Below are positions 53,280-61,865 of a DNA stretch of 64,000 nt, one piece after another. A program made the translations under genes and the position numbers. The DNA is from an uncultured Arachnia sp. (GTDB lineage: Bacteria > Actinomycetota > Actinomycetes > Propionibacteriales > Propionibacteriaceae): assembly GCA_947493995.1 (NCBI GenBank), contig CANLTJ010000002.1, positions 423,269-487,268 on the forward strand, read 5' to 3'. The stretch's first letter is position 1. The number at the start of each line of letters is the position of its first letter. The notes under the pieces are model-generated. The model searched no databases and was not told where the DNA came from. It saw nothing but the letters and a program-made list of their open reading frames with translations.

Positions 53280-53358
53280 GGCACTTGTATACACCCGCGG
53301 ACCCACACGTCGGCTTGCGTTCGGTCAGCCGGTCAGCACTGTATTCGCGCTCGAGAAG

Positions 53359-54306
53359 TCAGCGACGATGGTCCCATCGGTCCGGGTTGCCCTCAAGGTC
53401 GTCCCGGTCCCAGGCGCCCTTGTCAGCGGCGGCGTCGTAGGTGCTTTGCAGGAACTCCATGAGCGCTGCATCGGGATCCGGGGCGGTGCGTACCGCTTCG
53501 TAGGGCAGGAGGAACTGGCCGTTCTCCTGGCTGTAATACGCGCCGGCGGGCCCGACGGGATACTCGGCAAAGCCTTCGGGTTCGGGGTAGGCGTACGAAT
53601 AGAAGGCACCCTCATCCCCACCGCCGGGCCAGAACCCGCAACTGCTGAGTTCGTGGGAGTAGCCCTCCTCCATCACCCAGTCGCCACAGTTCGGGGCGCC
53701 ACCCGGATGTGTCGGTGCGGTGCGCCCGGAGAATCTGGTGCACGCCAGGTCCACTGCGCCCCAGAAGAAGTGCACCGGACTCACTTTGCCGTTGAAGTGC
53801 GAGCGGAACTCGTGCATCACACGGTCCGCATGCACCAGTTGGCGCCAGAAGAGGTGGACGGCGTCGGCGTCATACGAAGCGTGCTCGTAGTCCTCCGCGA
53901 AGGGGATCGCCGGGTCAACCTCGTTGGGTGTTGCCTGAATCTTCGTCTCGATCCCCAACTCGCGCATGGCCTGCATGACTTCGCTGTAGAACTGAGCCAC
54001 GGGCTTGGGTTCCAAGGCAACGAGCTGGGTCCTACCGTCGTCGCTGCGGATGCGCAGCTGGTGGTCCACGAAGTCGAACTCGATGTCGAACACCTGGGAG
54101 CGACCGTAGGGGATCGACGACGTCGTCAGCCCGCGTGGGCTGACATACAGCGTCACGTTCCACCAGTGATTGACGAGCGGTGCATTGACGAGGCGGATCT
54201 TCCCGACAATCTGGGTCCACAAGTGCAGGGTGTCGCGGGTGTCGATCCAGTCCTCCACTTTCAGGCTCGGCCACGCCTGTGGACTCTGATCGTTGGTGGC
54301 GGTCAT
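53359..54306 (-). CDS. DUF5996-family protein
   Basis: AWPSLKVEDWIDTRDTLHLWTQIVGKIRLVNAPLVNHWWNVTLYVSPRGLTTSSIPYG; SPVHFFWGAVDLACTRFSGR. Confidence 0.88.
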   Translation of the reverse strand: MTATNDQSPQAWPSLKVEDWIDTRDTLHLWTQIVGKIRLVNAPLVNHWWNVTLYVSPRGLTTSSIPYGRSQVFDIEFDFVDHQLRIRSDDGRTQLVALEPKPVAQFYSEVMQAMRELGIETKIQATPNEVDPAIPFAEDYEHASYDADAVHLFWRQLVHADRVMHEFRSHFNGKVSPVHFFWGAVDLACTRFSGRTAPTHPGGAPNCGDWVMEEGYSHELSSCGFWPGGGDEGAFYSYAYPEPEGFAEYPVGPAGAYYSQENGQFLLPYEAVRTAPDPDAALMEFLQSTYDAAADKGAWDRDDLEGNPDRWDHRR

Positions 54307-54453
54307 CGTGAATCTCCCATCGTTTGAGTGGCCCATTCGCTGAACGAGGTCCACCCTACTTGGGGGTGGTGGCGTGGAGGGTCGTCACCTCGACTTGGTA
54401 TCCATCCCCCGCAGGAGTCTCCACATGGCGAGCATGTCGTCGTTTCCGCAACG

Positions 54454-55182
54454 TCATCCGGGAGGGCCGGCCAGGATGCCCGGCAGCATCAGGGCGGTCC
54501 CGAACGCCAGTGCCCCCACAGTGAGGCCAAACCAGAGGGCGATCCACACCGTGCGAGGAAGACGGGTCAATCGGGCCAGTTGCGCGGCATCTGACCCGGC
54601 TGTGGCACGGCGTCGACTGAGCGCCAGCTCAAACACTGGGCGGGGGCCGGCGAGGAGCAGAAGCCACGTCAGCCCGTAGGCGAGCCACATGAGGACGTGG
54701 GTGGGTGCGTACCAGGTTGCGACACCCAGAGCTGCGCCTATGAGGAGGACCACCAGTGCCCCGTAGACGTTGCGGATCTTCAGCAACATCAGCCCCAGCA
54801 GAAATACCAGCAGCCAGAGCATGCCCACTGCATAGCCAGCGTCGGCGACGGCCGCAGCGATAAGACCGACGACAGATGCTGCGGGATAGCCGACGAACAG
54901 AGTGATCACCATGCCGGCACCCGTCGGCTTTCCCTTGGACAGGGTGACTCCGGAGGTGTCCGAGTGGAGCCGGATTCCCTGCAGGGAGCGTCCGGTCAGG
55001 GTGGCCGCGACGGCGTGACCGGCCTCGTGACACACCGTCACCGCCATACGGACCACTGGCCAGGCGAGGATCACACAGGCGAACGCGACGGACGCGATCA
55101 CGAGGAGTGCGGTCCTGTCGGGAACTGCGGTGGTGACCGAGGCGCGGCGCCACAGGTCCTCCAGGATGGACATGGTCATCAT
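54454..55182 (-). CDS. M50-type (site-2-protease-like) membrane metallopeptidase
   Basis: VTVCHEAGHAVAATLTGRSLQGIRLHSDTSGVTLSKG (HExxH variant HEAGH), 5-6 TM segments. Confidence 0.85.
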   Translation of the reverse strand: MMTMSILEDLWRRASVTTAVPDRTALLVIASVAFACVILAWPVVRMAVTVCHEAGHAVAATLTGRSLQGIRLHSDTSGVTLSKGKPTGAGMVITLFVGYPAASVVGLIAAAVADAGYAVGMLWLLVFLLGLMLLKIRNVYGALVVLLIGAALGVATWYAPTHVLMWLAYGLTWLLLLAGPRPVFELALSRRRATAGSDAAQLARLTRLPRTVWIALWFGLTVGALAFGTALMLPGILAGPPG

Positions 55183-55468
55183 TGTCCCAGTAGGGCCAAT
55201 GAACGGCTCCGGTGGCGATTGGCTAAGCCGCGTCGGTTGGATGCATCGCGCGTCGCGCAGCTGTAGTGCGCGCCAGATAGGTAGGGATGGTGGCGTGTTC
55301 GCCACCATCCCTACCAGACAGCAGTCTCACGGACTCCGACGCCCAAGCCGTTGTGACTCTCCGCCGCCGGACTTGAGTCTCTCCATCGCATCGAGGACGC
55401 GACGGGCGTTGGCTGGTGACCGCGACGGTAGGCAGTTTCGTGGGGTCTGCGGGCGAAGCCAGACTCTG

Positions 55469-55545
55469 GTCGGCGGTCGGCGGTCGGCGGTCGGCGGTCG
55501 GCGGTCGGCGGTCGGCGGTCGGCGGTCGGCGGTCGGCGGTCGGCG
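55469..55545. repeat. Heptanucleotide tandem repeat (GTCGGCG)11
   Basis: Eleven uninterrupted perfect copies read directly. Confidence 0.95.
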
Positions 55546-55635
55546 GGGCAACCAGACTTCCGAGTACCTGCACGGGGAACGTGAGTGCCATCCGTGCCTC
55601 GGTTTCGTGTCGTAGGGCGTCGATAGGCTCGTCCT

Positions 55636-56970
55636 ATGAGTCGTAGAAGTCAGGAGAAGCGAGCCGCCCGCGCCAAGCAGCGGGCCAAGCAGCGAGCCAG
55701 GGGCAAGGCTGGGGATGGCCACCGACCGGGAGCTCCCGACGCTGCGACAGATATCTTCGACTGGCCGGGATCGCAGCCGCCCCCGGCTCGGATGACTACC
55801 GAGGATGTCCTTGCACATGTTCGCGCAGGCACGGGTTTCGGGACATGGCGTACCTGGGCCGAGGAGATCGATTCCGCTGTGTTCCATGCCAACGCCGAAT
55901 CCGTGCTGCTGTCCTGGGTGCGCGATGCTTATGACAGGGGCGGCTGGCAGCCCACGGAACTGATCCGTTACATGGCCCGATCAGGGAAGTCGCCGCTGGC
56001 AGACCTGACTCGCGTCGTCGTGGCGGTGGAGCGCGACTCACGAACCGGGCCCACGGCCAAGGATCCCGCATGGCTTCAACAGTGGGAAGCAGCCGGGTTG
56101 CCCGCGAAGGTGGCCCAAAAGGGCTGGGTGGCGGAGTGGGCGTCCGCCCACGCCGACTGGCTCACGCAGGTCTACCGGTTCGCGATGTTCCTATCCGGTT
56201 TGCCGGCTCTGGAGCCACTCCTGCCGCTCACGTCTGGCGTTCGCGGTTCCCCCCGGCTTGCCCCCAAACAGGCGCCCGCCTCAGCGAATCCCATGCTGGA
56301 GCGAGTGCGGGCGCTGCTGGCCAAGGCGGAATCAACTCAGTACGAATCGGAAGCCATCGCCTTCACGGCCAAGGCACAGGAACTGATGACCAAGTACGCA
56401 CTCGATCAGGCAATGCTGGCCGGTGTCGGCCCTGGCCCCGCAACCCCGGGTGTGATCCGTATCCCCATCGACCCGCCATACCTGGACGCCAAAGCACTCC
56501 TCCTCCAGGTCATCGCGGAGCACTCTCGCTGCCGATCCGTCCTTCATCCGGACGTGGAGATGTCGAGCGTCATCGGCTTCTCGACGGATCTGGAAGCCGT
56601 CGAGCTACTGTTCACCTCGCTGCTGGTCCAGGCCCATCACGCCCTCACCGAAGCCAGCGCCACCGCGCCGCCGGGCAGCCGGACAAGATCCCAGTCCTTC
56701 AGGGCCGCCTTCCTCCAGGGTTTCGTCAGCCGCATCGACGCCCGACTCGAAACGGTGAACACCGCGGCTTTCGACGAGGTCAAGGAGCAGGCGGACACAT
56801 TTCTCCCGGTGCTTCGCTCCCGCGACGAGCAAATCAGCGAGTTCGTGGAGCAGCGCTTCTCCACAGTGCACTCGTCCAGGGTCAGAGGCGGTTTCGACGT
56901 GCTGGGTTACCATCAGGGTCAACGTGCGGGAGACGCTGCCGCCCTCGTCTCGGGCGCTATCGAGACCTGA
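55636..56970 (+). CDS. DUF2786 domain-containing protein
   Basis: Basic N-terminus (EKRAARAKQRAKQRARG) and MLERVRALLAKAESTQYESEAIAFTAKAQELMTKYALDQAML. Confidence 0.88.
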   Translation: MSRRSQEKRAARAKQRAKQRARGKAGDGHRPGAPDAATDIFDWPGSQPPPARMTTEDVLAHVRAGTGFGTWRTWAEEIDSAVFHANAESVLLSWVRDAYDRGGWQPTELIRYMARSGKSPLADLTRVVVAVERDSRTGPTAKDPAWLQQWEAAGLPAKVAQKGWVAEWASAHADWLTQVYRFAMFLSGLPALEPLLPLTSGVRGSPRLAPKQAPASANPMLERVRALLAKAESTQYESEAIAFTAKAQELMTKYALDQAMLAGVGPGPATPGVIRIPIDPPYLDAKALLLQVIAEHSRCRSVLHPDVEMSSVIGFSTDLEAVELLFTSLLVQAHHALTEASATAPPGSRTRSQSFRAAFLQGFVSRIDARLETVNTAAFDEVKEQADTFLPVLRSRDEQISEFVEQRFSTVHSSRVRGGFDVLGYHQGQRAGDAAALVSGAIET

Positions 56971-57380
56971 GAGCGACGCCTCCCCGGCGTAGCACCGACG
57001 CCATCCGAGACGGATGCACTGGGTGAAGCCGATACTGGTGAGCGACCTGCTCGCTGATGATGCCATCCAGGCTATGTAGTGCCACGCCGTGAACGCCCGA
57101 GGCGCAGTGAGTCACGAACCCTCCACGCACGCGCCACTGCCCGCCGCGTAGGACTGGGAACGTTTCGTGCAACTGTGACCTAGCACGTCTGTTACCTCGT
57201 GGCCGATGACAGCCGCGAATCTGGCCGAAGCTGTGGCGGCGACGGGGACTCCAATGGGTGTGCGTTGCGTGCTGTCTACCGCTGGCGACGGTTGAACGGG
57301 GCGCTGTTGCGGGCCGGGTTGTTTGATTAGGTTGCGGTGTCCCTTGCACCAGCGCACATCGCTGACGGCATGATGGAGAC

Positions 57381-58325
57381 ATGCCTCTCACCAGCTTGAT
57401 GATCGCCGCTGGGGCTGTCCATATTGTGTGGTCCCTGCGGGCCGACCCGGCTCGAGTTTGGTCACATTTGACCGATTCGGAAAACTTCCAGGCGTGGCTG
57501 GGGACGTTGCAGATCGCCGAGTTTGAAGAAGGTGGGCGTGTTGTTGTCGACCACGGCGACGGATACGTATGTGACAGCACAATCACTTTGTTCGAACCCG
57601 GCCAGCGCTTCACAATGACTTGGGAGTTTCCTGACGAGCCCGAGTCTGGCGTTTCGGTGCTCGTCGCCGCTACAGGCGACGACGAGACTCTTTTCGTGCT
57701 CAGCCACACTGACCTCGCTGATCTGACAGCGTCGTATGCGCCAGGGTGGCTGACGCACCTCACCTATTTCGAGGGCTCGTTGGAAGGAAACCCCCTACCT
57801 CCCGAGCAGTTTTGGCGAATTCACCAGTCCCTCACCAGTCTCTGTGTGCGTCATGACCCCGCCAGCGAACAAACTGTGTTCTCGGTGTTGCGAACGGTTC
57901 AGGCGCCGCGACGCGATGTGTGGGAGAGCGTCGCTGACCCTGCTCAGCACCACTGCTTCGATGCGACGGGCATGGTTGGCTCCCTCGCGTCGGCGAAGCC
58001 GAGAGCCGTGGGAGATGTGTTCACCATGAACATGACCTATTGGGATGGCCAGGGCCACGAGGACTATCAGTCCGACAATCACGTCCTGGTCTTCGATCCG
58101 GAGACCTGCATCGCGTGGGCCACCGCTTTACCTGGGGGTGCACCGCTGGGATGGACCTGGCGCTACGACCTCGAGGACGCGCCAAGCGGAACGAGCGTGA
58201 GATTGACCTATGACTGGACCGAAGCCTCCTCAGAGAACGTCGCCCGTTTCGACGTCCCACTCGCCGACCCAGCTGCGCTCATCCTCTCTCTTGAACGGCT
58301 CGCCCGTTTGGTTGAAACGCAATGA
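57381..58325 (+). CDS. Two-domain SRPBCC (AHSA1-like) protein
   Basis: Two halves each starting with a WSLRADPARVWSHLTDSENFQAWLG / RTVQAPRRDVWESVADPAQHHCFD pattern and ending in a C-terminal helix. Confidence 0.72.
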   Translation: MPLTSLMIAAGAVHIVWSLRADPARVWSHLTDSENFQAWLGTLQIAEFEEGGRVVVDHGDGYVCDSTITLFEPGQRFTMTWEFPDEPESGVSVLVAATGDDETLFVLSHTDLADLTASYAPGWLTHLTYFEGSLEGNPLPPEQFWRIHQSLTSLCVRHDPASEQTVFSVLRTVQAPRRDVWESVADPAQHHCFDATGMVGSLASAKPRAVGDVFTMNMTYWDGQGHEDYQSDNHVLVFDPETCIAWATALPGGAPLGWTWRYDLEDAPSGTSVRLTYDWTEASSENVARFDVPLADPAALILSLERLARLVETQ

Positions 58326-58452
58326 TCTCTCGGTTAAGTGCGCAGAGCGTCTGCTTCGGTACAGTCCCACGCGACAGTCCTGTGGGGCACCCCTCAACCA
58401 GGCAGGCGCCCGTGCATCGTGCGCCGGTCCGGAGCCAAATCAACGTCGGCTC

Positions 58453-58472
58453 TGATAACAGAGGCGTTATCA
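58453..58472. promoter_or_regulatory. Operator-like inverted repeat upstream of MNT/HEPN operon
   Basis: TGATAAC-agaggc-GTTATCA, ends 7 bp before the ATG at 58480. Confidence 0.65.
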
Positions 58473-58479
58473 TGAACGC

Positions 58480-58932
58480 ATGGAGTACGCGAGGCGAATC
58501 CGGGCGCGCCGAGAGGCGCTACAGCTGACGCAGCGTAATGTCGCGCAGCTCTCTGGGGTGAAGCAGCCGCTCATCTCGGCGATCGAGTCGGGCAAGAGGG
58601 AGCCCAGCGCTGCGACCAAGGCGGCGCTCGACCGGGTGCTGGCTGCTCGCCCTTCAGAAATGCTGCGGCTCTTCCGACCGGAGGCACTCATGGTGATCAA
58701 GCGGCATGGCGGAGCCGCACCCCTGCTGTTCGGCTCTGTTGCTCGCGGGAGCGACCGTCCTGAGTCCGATGTTGACCTCTTGATCACCTTCGCCGAGGAT
58801 GCCGGCATCACCGACCTGCTGGCAATGGAGGACGAGCTATCCGAGTTGTTGACCGTCCCGGTGGACGTGGTCTCGGCCGGCTCCTCCGGTCGCGTTGTTG
58901 ACCGTGCCCTGAGCGAGTCGGTTCCACTGTGA
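58480..58932 (+). CDS. MntA-type nucleotidyltransferase antitoxin with N-terminal XRE HTH
   Basis: RIRARREALQLTQRNVAQLSGVKQPLISAIESGKREPS (HTH) fused to LLFGSVARGSDRPESDVDLLITF (minimal NTase motif). Confidence 0.92.
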   Translation: MEYARRIRARREALQLTQRNVAQLSGVKQPLISAIESGKREPSAATKAALDRVLAARPSEMLRLFRPEALMVIKRHGGAAPLLFGSVARGSDRPESDVDLLITFAEDAGITDLLAMEDELSELLTVPVDVVSAGSSGRVVDRALSESVPL

Positions 58933-59288
58933 CTTCTGATCCGCCGGTACCCCAGGAGCGCCTTGCTGATTGGCTTGACGACCTGGCTGGCTTTGGCGCT
59001 GATGCCGATTACTTGGTCAGCTTGGGCAGGGAGGCCTATCTGGCTGATTCCGCTCAAGGTCGTCTTCTGCGGAATGCGGGGGAGCGGTTGCTGATCAAGG
59101 TGGCCACGATCGTGGAACGGCTTCCCGAGGAGTTCAAGGCTGGATACCCCGACATCGAATGGGTGAACATCAACCGGATGCGAAACCTCGTCGCGCATCA
59201 ATACGACAAGGTCAACCACGACCTCATGTTGGTGACTCTCCAACGAGACATCCCAGCACTCATCGAGCGTCTCGGCCTGAACGTCTGA
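58929..59288 (+). CDS. HepT-like HEPN domain toxin (DUF86)
   Basis: RNLVAHQY (RX4HXY) motif and MNT partner immediately upstream with a 4-bp overlap. Confidence 0.92.
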   Translation: MTSDPPVPQERLADWLDDLAGFGADADYLVSLGREAYLADSAQGRLLRNAGERLLIKVATIVERLPEEFKAGYPDIEWVNINRMRNLVAHQYDKVNHDLMLVTLQRDIPALIERLGLNV

Positions 59289-59429
59289 GTCGAGCCGCCA
59301 GCTTCAGCAACGTCCGCTCCTGGGTGGGGATCGGCTCCGATACCTTGGCCGATCTGTTGAACCTTGAGCCTCTATCCTTCAAAGGGGCACTCGGTCGTTA
59401 AAGGAAATTCTCACAATCGGTCGAGCCAA

Positions 59430-60255
59430 TTACCAGCGGGTGGCGCTCTCGTCGGCCTGTTGTGGGTCTCGAACGGCGGCGCCGAAGAATCGGTAGGCCC
59501 ACTCCTGGGCCAGTGCTCGGGTCTCGGCGAAGATGATGGGCACGCTGCGGTGGCGGACCTGGCATTCGGCGAGCATGTCAGCCACCACCGCAGGTCGGAC
59601 GTGCTCGAGTTTGAAGATCGCCGAGTACCTGTCCTCCACCAGCACCACGGCGCGGGGGACCTGCTCCAGGTCCGCGAGCCGGTAGCCCAGTTTGCCGCTG
59701 GTCAGGCTTCTGGCGAAGTCCGTCAGGGATTTGCGTTCCACCACAGCGATCAACTCGTCGTCGACCTTCACGCCGTAGTCGCCGGCCGGGAGTGCCCACT
59801 TGGTGGTCGTGGCCTGCCGGGTGCTGAACTTCCACGCATACCTCTCCCGGGTGTCGACGATGATCTCCATGTCGGTCAGCCCGAAGGCACGCGCCGTCGG
59901 TATGGATACGTTGGGGCGGGCGACCTTGAAGGTTCGGGCCGACTGCCAGAAGATCATTTTCCCGGCCGCGTGCCTGGGTGATGACGAACTGTGAGCGGGA
60001 CTCGCGTGTGCGGTCCACCTCGATGCCGATTGCCGCTCCGCGGCGAACACACGAGCGCAGCGGTAAATCCTCGACGATGTCCGCGTCCTCAGGCCAGCCC
60101 TCGGCTTGGGGGTGGCAGTAGATCTTGGAGCTGCGTGGCCATGTGTCCTTGACCCGCAGCACGATGCCCTCGCCCAGTGGGATCCGCACGATGTAGGGCA
60201 GCGACGAGTCCGCGTCCGGATTGCGTGCAATCAACAGTGTCTGCACATGTGGCAC
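59430..60255 (-). pseudogene. ERCC4-family nuclease gene split by a single-nucleotide frameshift
   Basis: N-terminal frame ...SRSQFVITQARGRE joins C-terminal frame MIFWQSARTFKVARPNVSIPTARAFGLTDMEIIVDTRERYAWKFSTRQ...AVVERKSLTDFARSLTSGKL if one A is removed from the AAAA run (plus-strand TTTT 59957-59960). Confidence 0.85.
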
Positions 60256-60345
60256 CTCCTGGATCGAGAATAGTCACCGACTGTGAAGCCGACTGGGTTG
60301 GCTGCACGCCTTGGTGACGCGGGTGCGTCACCAAGGCGCAGCTTG

Positions 60346-60774
60346 TCATGGAAGCGGATGATCAAATGGGTTGATGACAATCAGGTCAGCCACGCCTGCG
60401 AAGTCCTTGACGCTTTTGGTGGCAAGGGTGGCCGCGTTCGCGATACATATTCCCGCGATCTGCGCGCCTGCCAGCGACATCGTTCGTCCCGCGTTCATGC
60501 CGGCCACCACGAGGCGGGCGGTGGCTCTTGCGGCCGGAAGATCGTAGGTGACAATCCGGTCGGCGAAGACACCCAGTAATGTCGCCCAGCGACCCTGCAG
60601 GTCTTGGCGTCGGCGGCCGTGGGGGAGTCGTCCCAAACCACGGTCGATCTCCTCGACGGTGACCACGCTGATGGTCAGGTCTGCAGGCCCGAGACCCTGC
60701 GCCCACGTCGAGACACTCGCCTCGGGGGCGTCCTTCATGAACTCCGAGACGATATTCGTGTCGGCGATGATCAC
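60346..60774 (-). CDS. PIN-domain toxin (VapC/FitB-like)
   Basis: MIIADTNIVSEFMKDAPEASVSTWAQGLGPADLTISVVTVEEIDRGLGRLP...NAATLATKSVKDFAGVADLIVINPF. Confidence 0.93.
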   Translation of the reverse strand: MIIADTNIVSEFMKDAPEASVSTWAQGLGPADLTISVVTVEEIDRGLGRLPHGRRRQDLQGRWATLLGVFADRIVTYDLPAARATARLVVAGMNAGRTMSLAGAQIAGICIANAATLATKSVKDFAGVADLIVINPFDHPLP

Positions 60775-61007
60775 GACAGGTCGACCGGACGCGGTGGCTC
60801 GCTCCGATCTGGCAACTCGAGATCTACGCCCCCGGCCTCGGAGAATGCGGCGTGCAGGGCCAACAGGATGTTCTCTTCGGGAAGGTCAACTGTTGCGTCC
60901 AAAATCGCGCGGACCTCTGCCTCCACAGAGCGTCCGTGCTTGGCCGCACGGCTACGCAATCGAGCATGGGTGTGTTCGTTCAGCTGACGGATCGTCAAAG
61001 TGCTCAT
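60771..61007 (-). CDS. RHH antitoxin (FitA-like)
   Basis: MSTLTIRQLNEHTHARLRSRAAKHGRSVEAEVRAILDATV; overlaps the PIN gene by 4 bp. Confidence 0.93.
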   Translation of the reverse strand: MSTLTIRQLNEHTHARLRSRAAKHGRSVEAEVRAILDATVDLPEENILLALHAAFSEAGGVDLELPDRSEPPRPVDLS

Positions 61008-61020
61008 GGTTCACACCTCC

Positions 61021-61037
61021 TGCTAGCAGTGCTAGCA
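61021..61037. promoter_or_regulatory. Doubled palindrome upstream of the RHH/PIN operon
   Basis: TGCTAGCA-g-TGCTAGCA, 13 bp upstream of the antitoxin start. Confidence 0.65.
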
Positions 61038-61128
61038 CTGAGCTGCTTCGCACGAATACTAATGCAAAGCATGACCACACCGTGGTCCAGCGGGCAATGC
61101 TGCAAGAAAATCGAGGCTCCCAAGAACG

Positions 61129-61808
61129 TCAACGGCGTTCGCGTCGCAAGAGTGAGTCAATCTCGTTCAGGTCGACGAGGACGCGGAAGCCGTTCTTGAC
61201 GCGGTGAGCTTGCGCTCTGCCATTGGTGTCGGTAGATGCGCTTGTATTCGCTTCCTTGACTTGCTCTCGCCGGATGGCGCGGGCAACGCGGGTGCTGCCC
61301 TGCTCCATGTCGGGGTCACGTCGGCGGGGGCCTCGGATCTCTCCGGACCGGAGACCGCCGAGGACGGCAACCGCCGAAGCAGGCCGGCAGTAGTCCTCGA
61401 CGGCATCGAGGTAGGGTCCGATCTCCGCCACGCTGAATGCCTCTGCGGCTCCCTTGGCCCGGGGCTTCCCGGCTCCGACGATGCGGTACGGGTTGGTGGC
61501 GATCAGCCCGTCGTTGACGACGTCGTTCATCAGGTACTTGAGCAGATCGCAGGACTTCCCGTTGATCGTCGGCGTATCGTGCAGACCTTGGTGCCAACTG
61601 CGCTCCCTGGCCGGAGTGAAAAGCGCGGGGGAGTCCACTCGCCCTGGTCGATCAAACGTCGCTCGACAGCGTGCCAGGACTTGGCGTCCTCGAGATGCGT
61701 GAAAGTCTTCGAGTGGCGTTTCCCGTCAGGTCCGATGTAGCGAACCTGATAGGCGCCGCTGTTGAGGCGCACGCCGCTGGGGAGCCGGATCTGCCTGCCT
61801 GCTGCCAT
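61129..61808 (-). pseudogene. Decayed tyrosine-type site-specific integrase
   Basis: Arm-type binding domain (SGAYQVRYIGPDGKRHSKTFTHLEDAKSWHAVERRLIDQGEWTPP) and core fragment (LLKYLMNDVVNDGLIATNPYRIVGAGKPRAKGAAEAFSVAEIGPYLDAV...AVLGGLRSGEI) in different frames; catalytic C-terminus missing. Confidence 0.85.
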
Positions 61809-61856
61809 GATCGCCTCGCCAAGGGCTCAGAAGTTGAGCCCCACTGTGAGCCCATT

Positions 61857-61865
61857 ATGCGCCTT
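61857..61865. repeat. Left copy of target-site duplication
   Basis: ATGCGCCTT flanking the IS. Confidence 0.85.

Noticed and set aside
55469-55545. CRISPR or coding glycine-rich protein
   Set aside because: Simple heptamer repeat; ORFs in several frames arise automatically because the unit contains no stop.
56957-57763. 268-aa minus-strand ORF as a single intact gene
   Set aside because: Half of it is antisense to the SRPBCC gene; only the 56971-57380 part is retained as a possible remnant.
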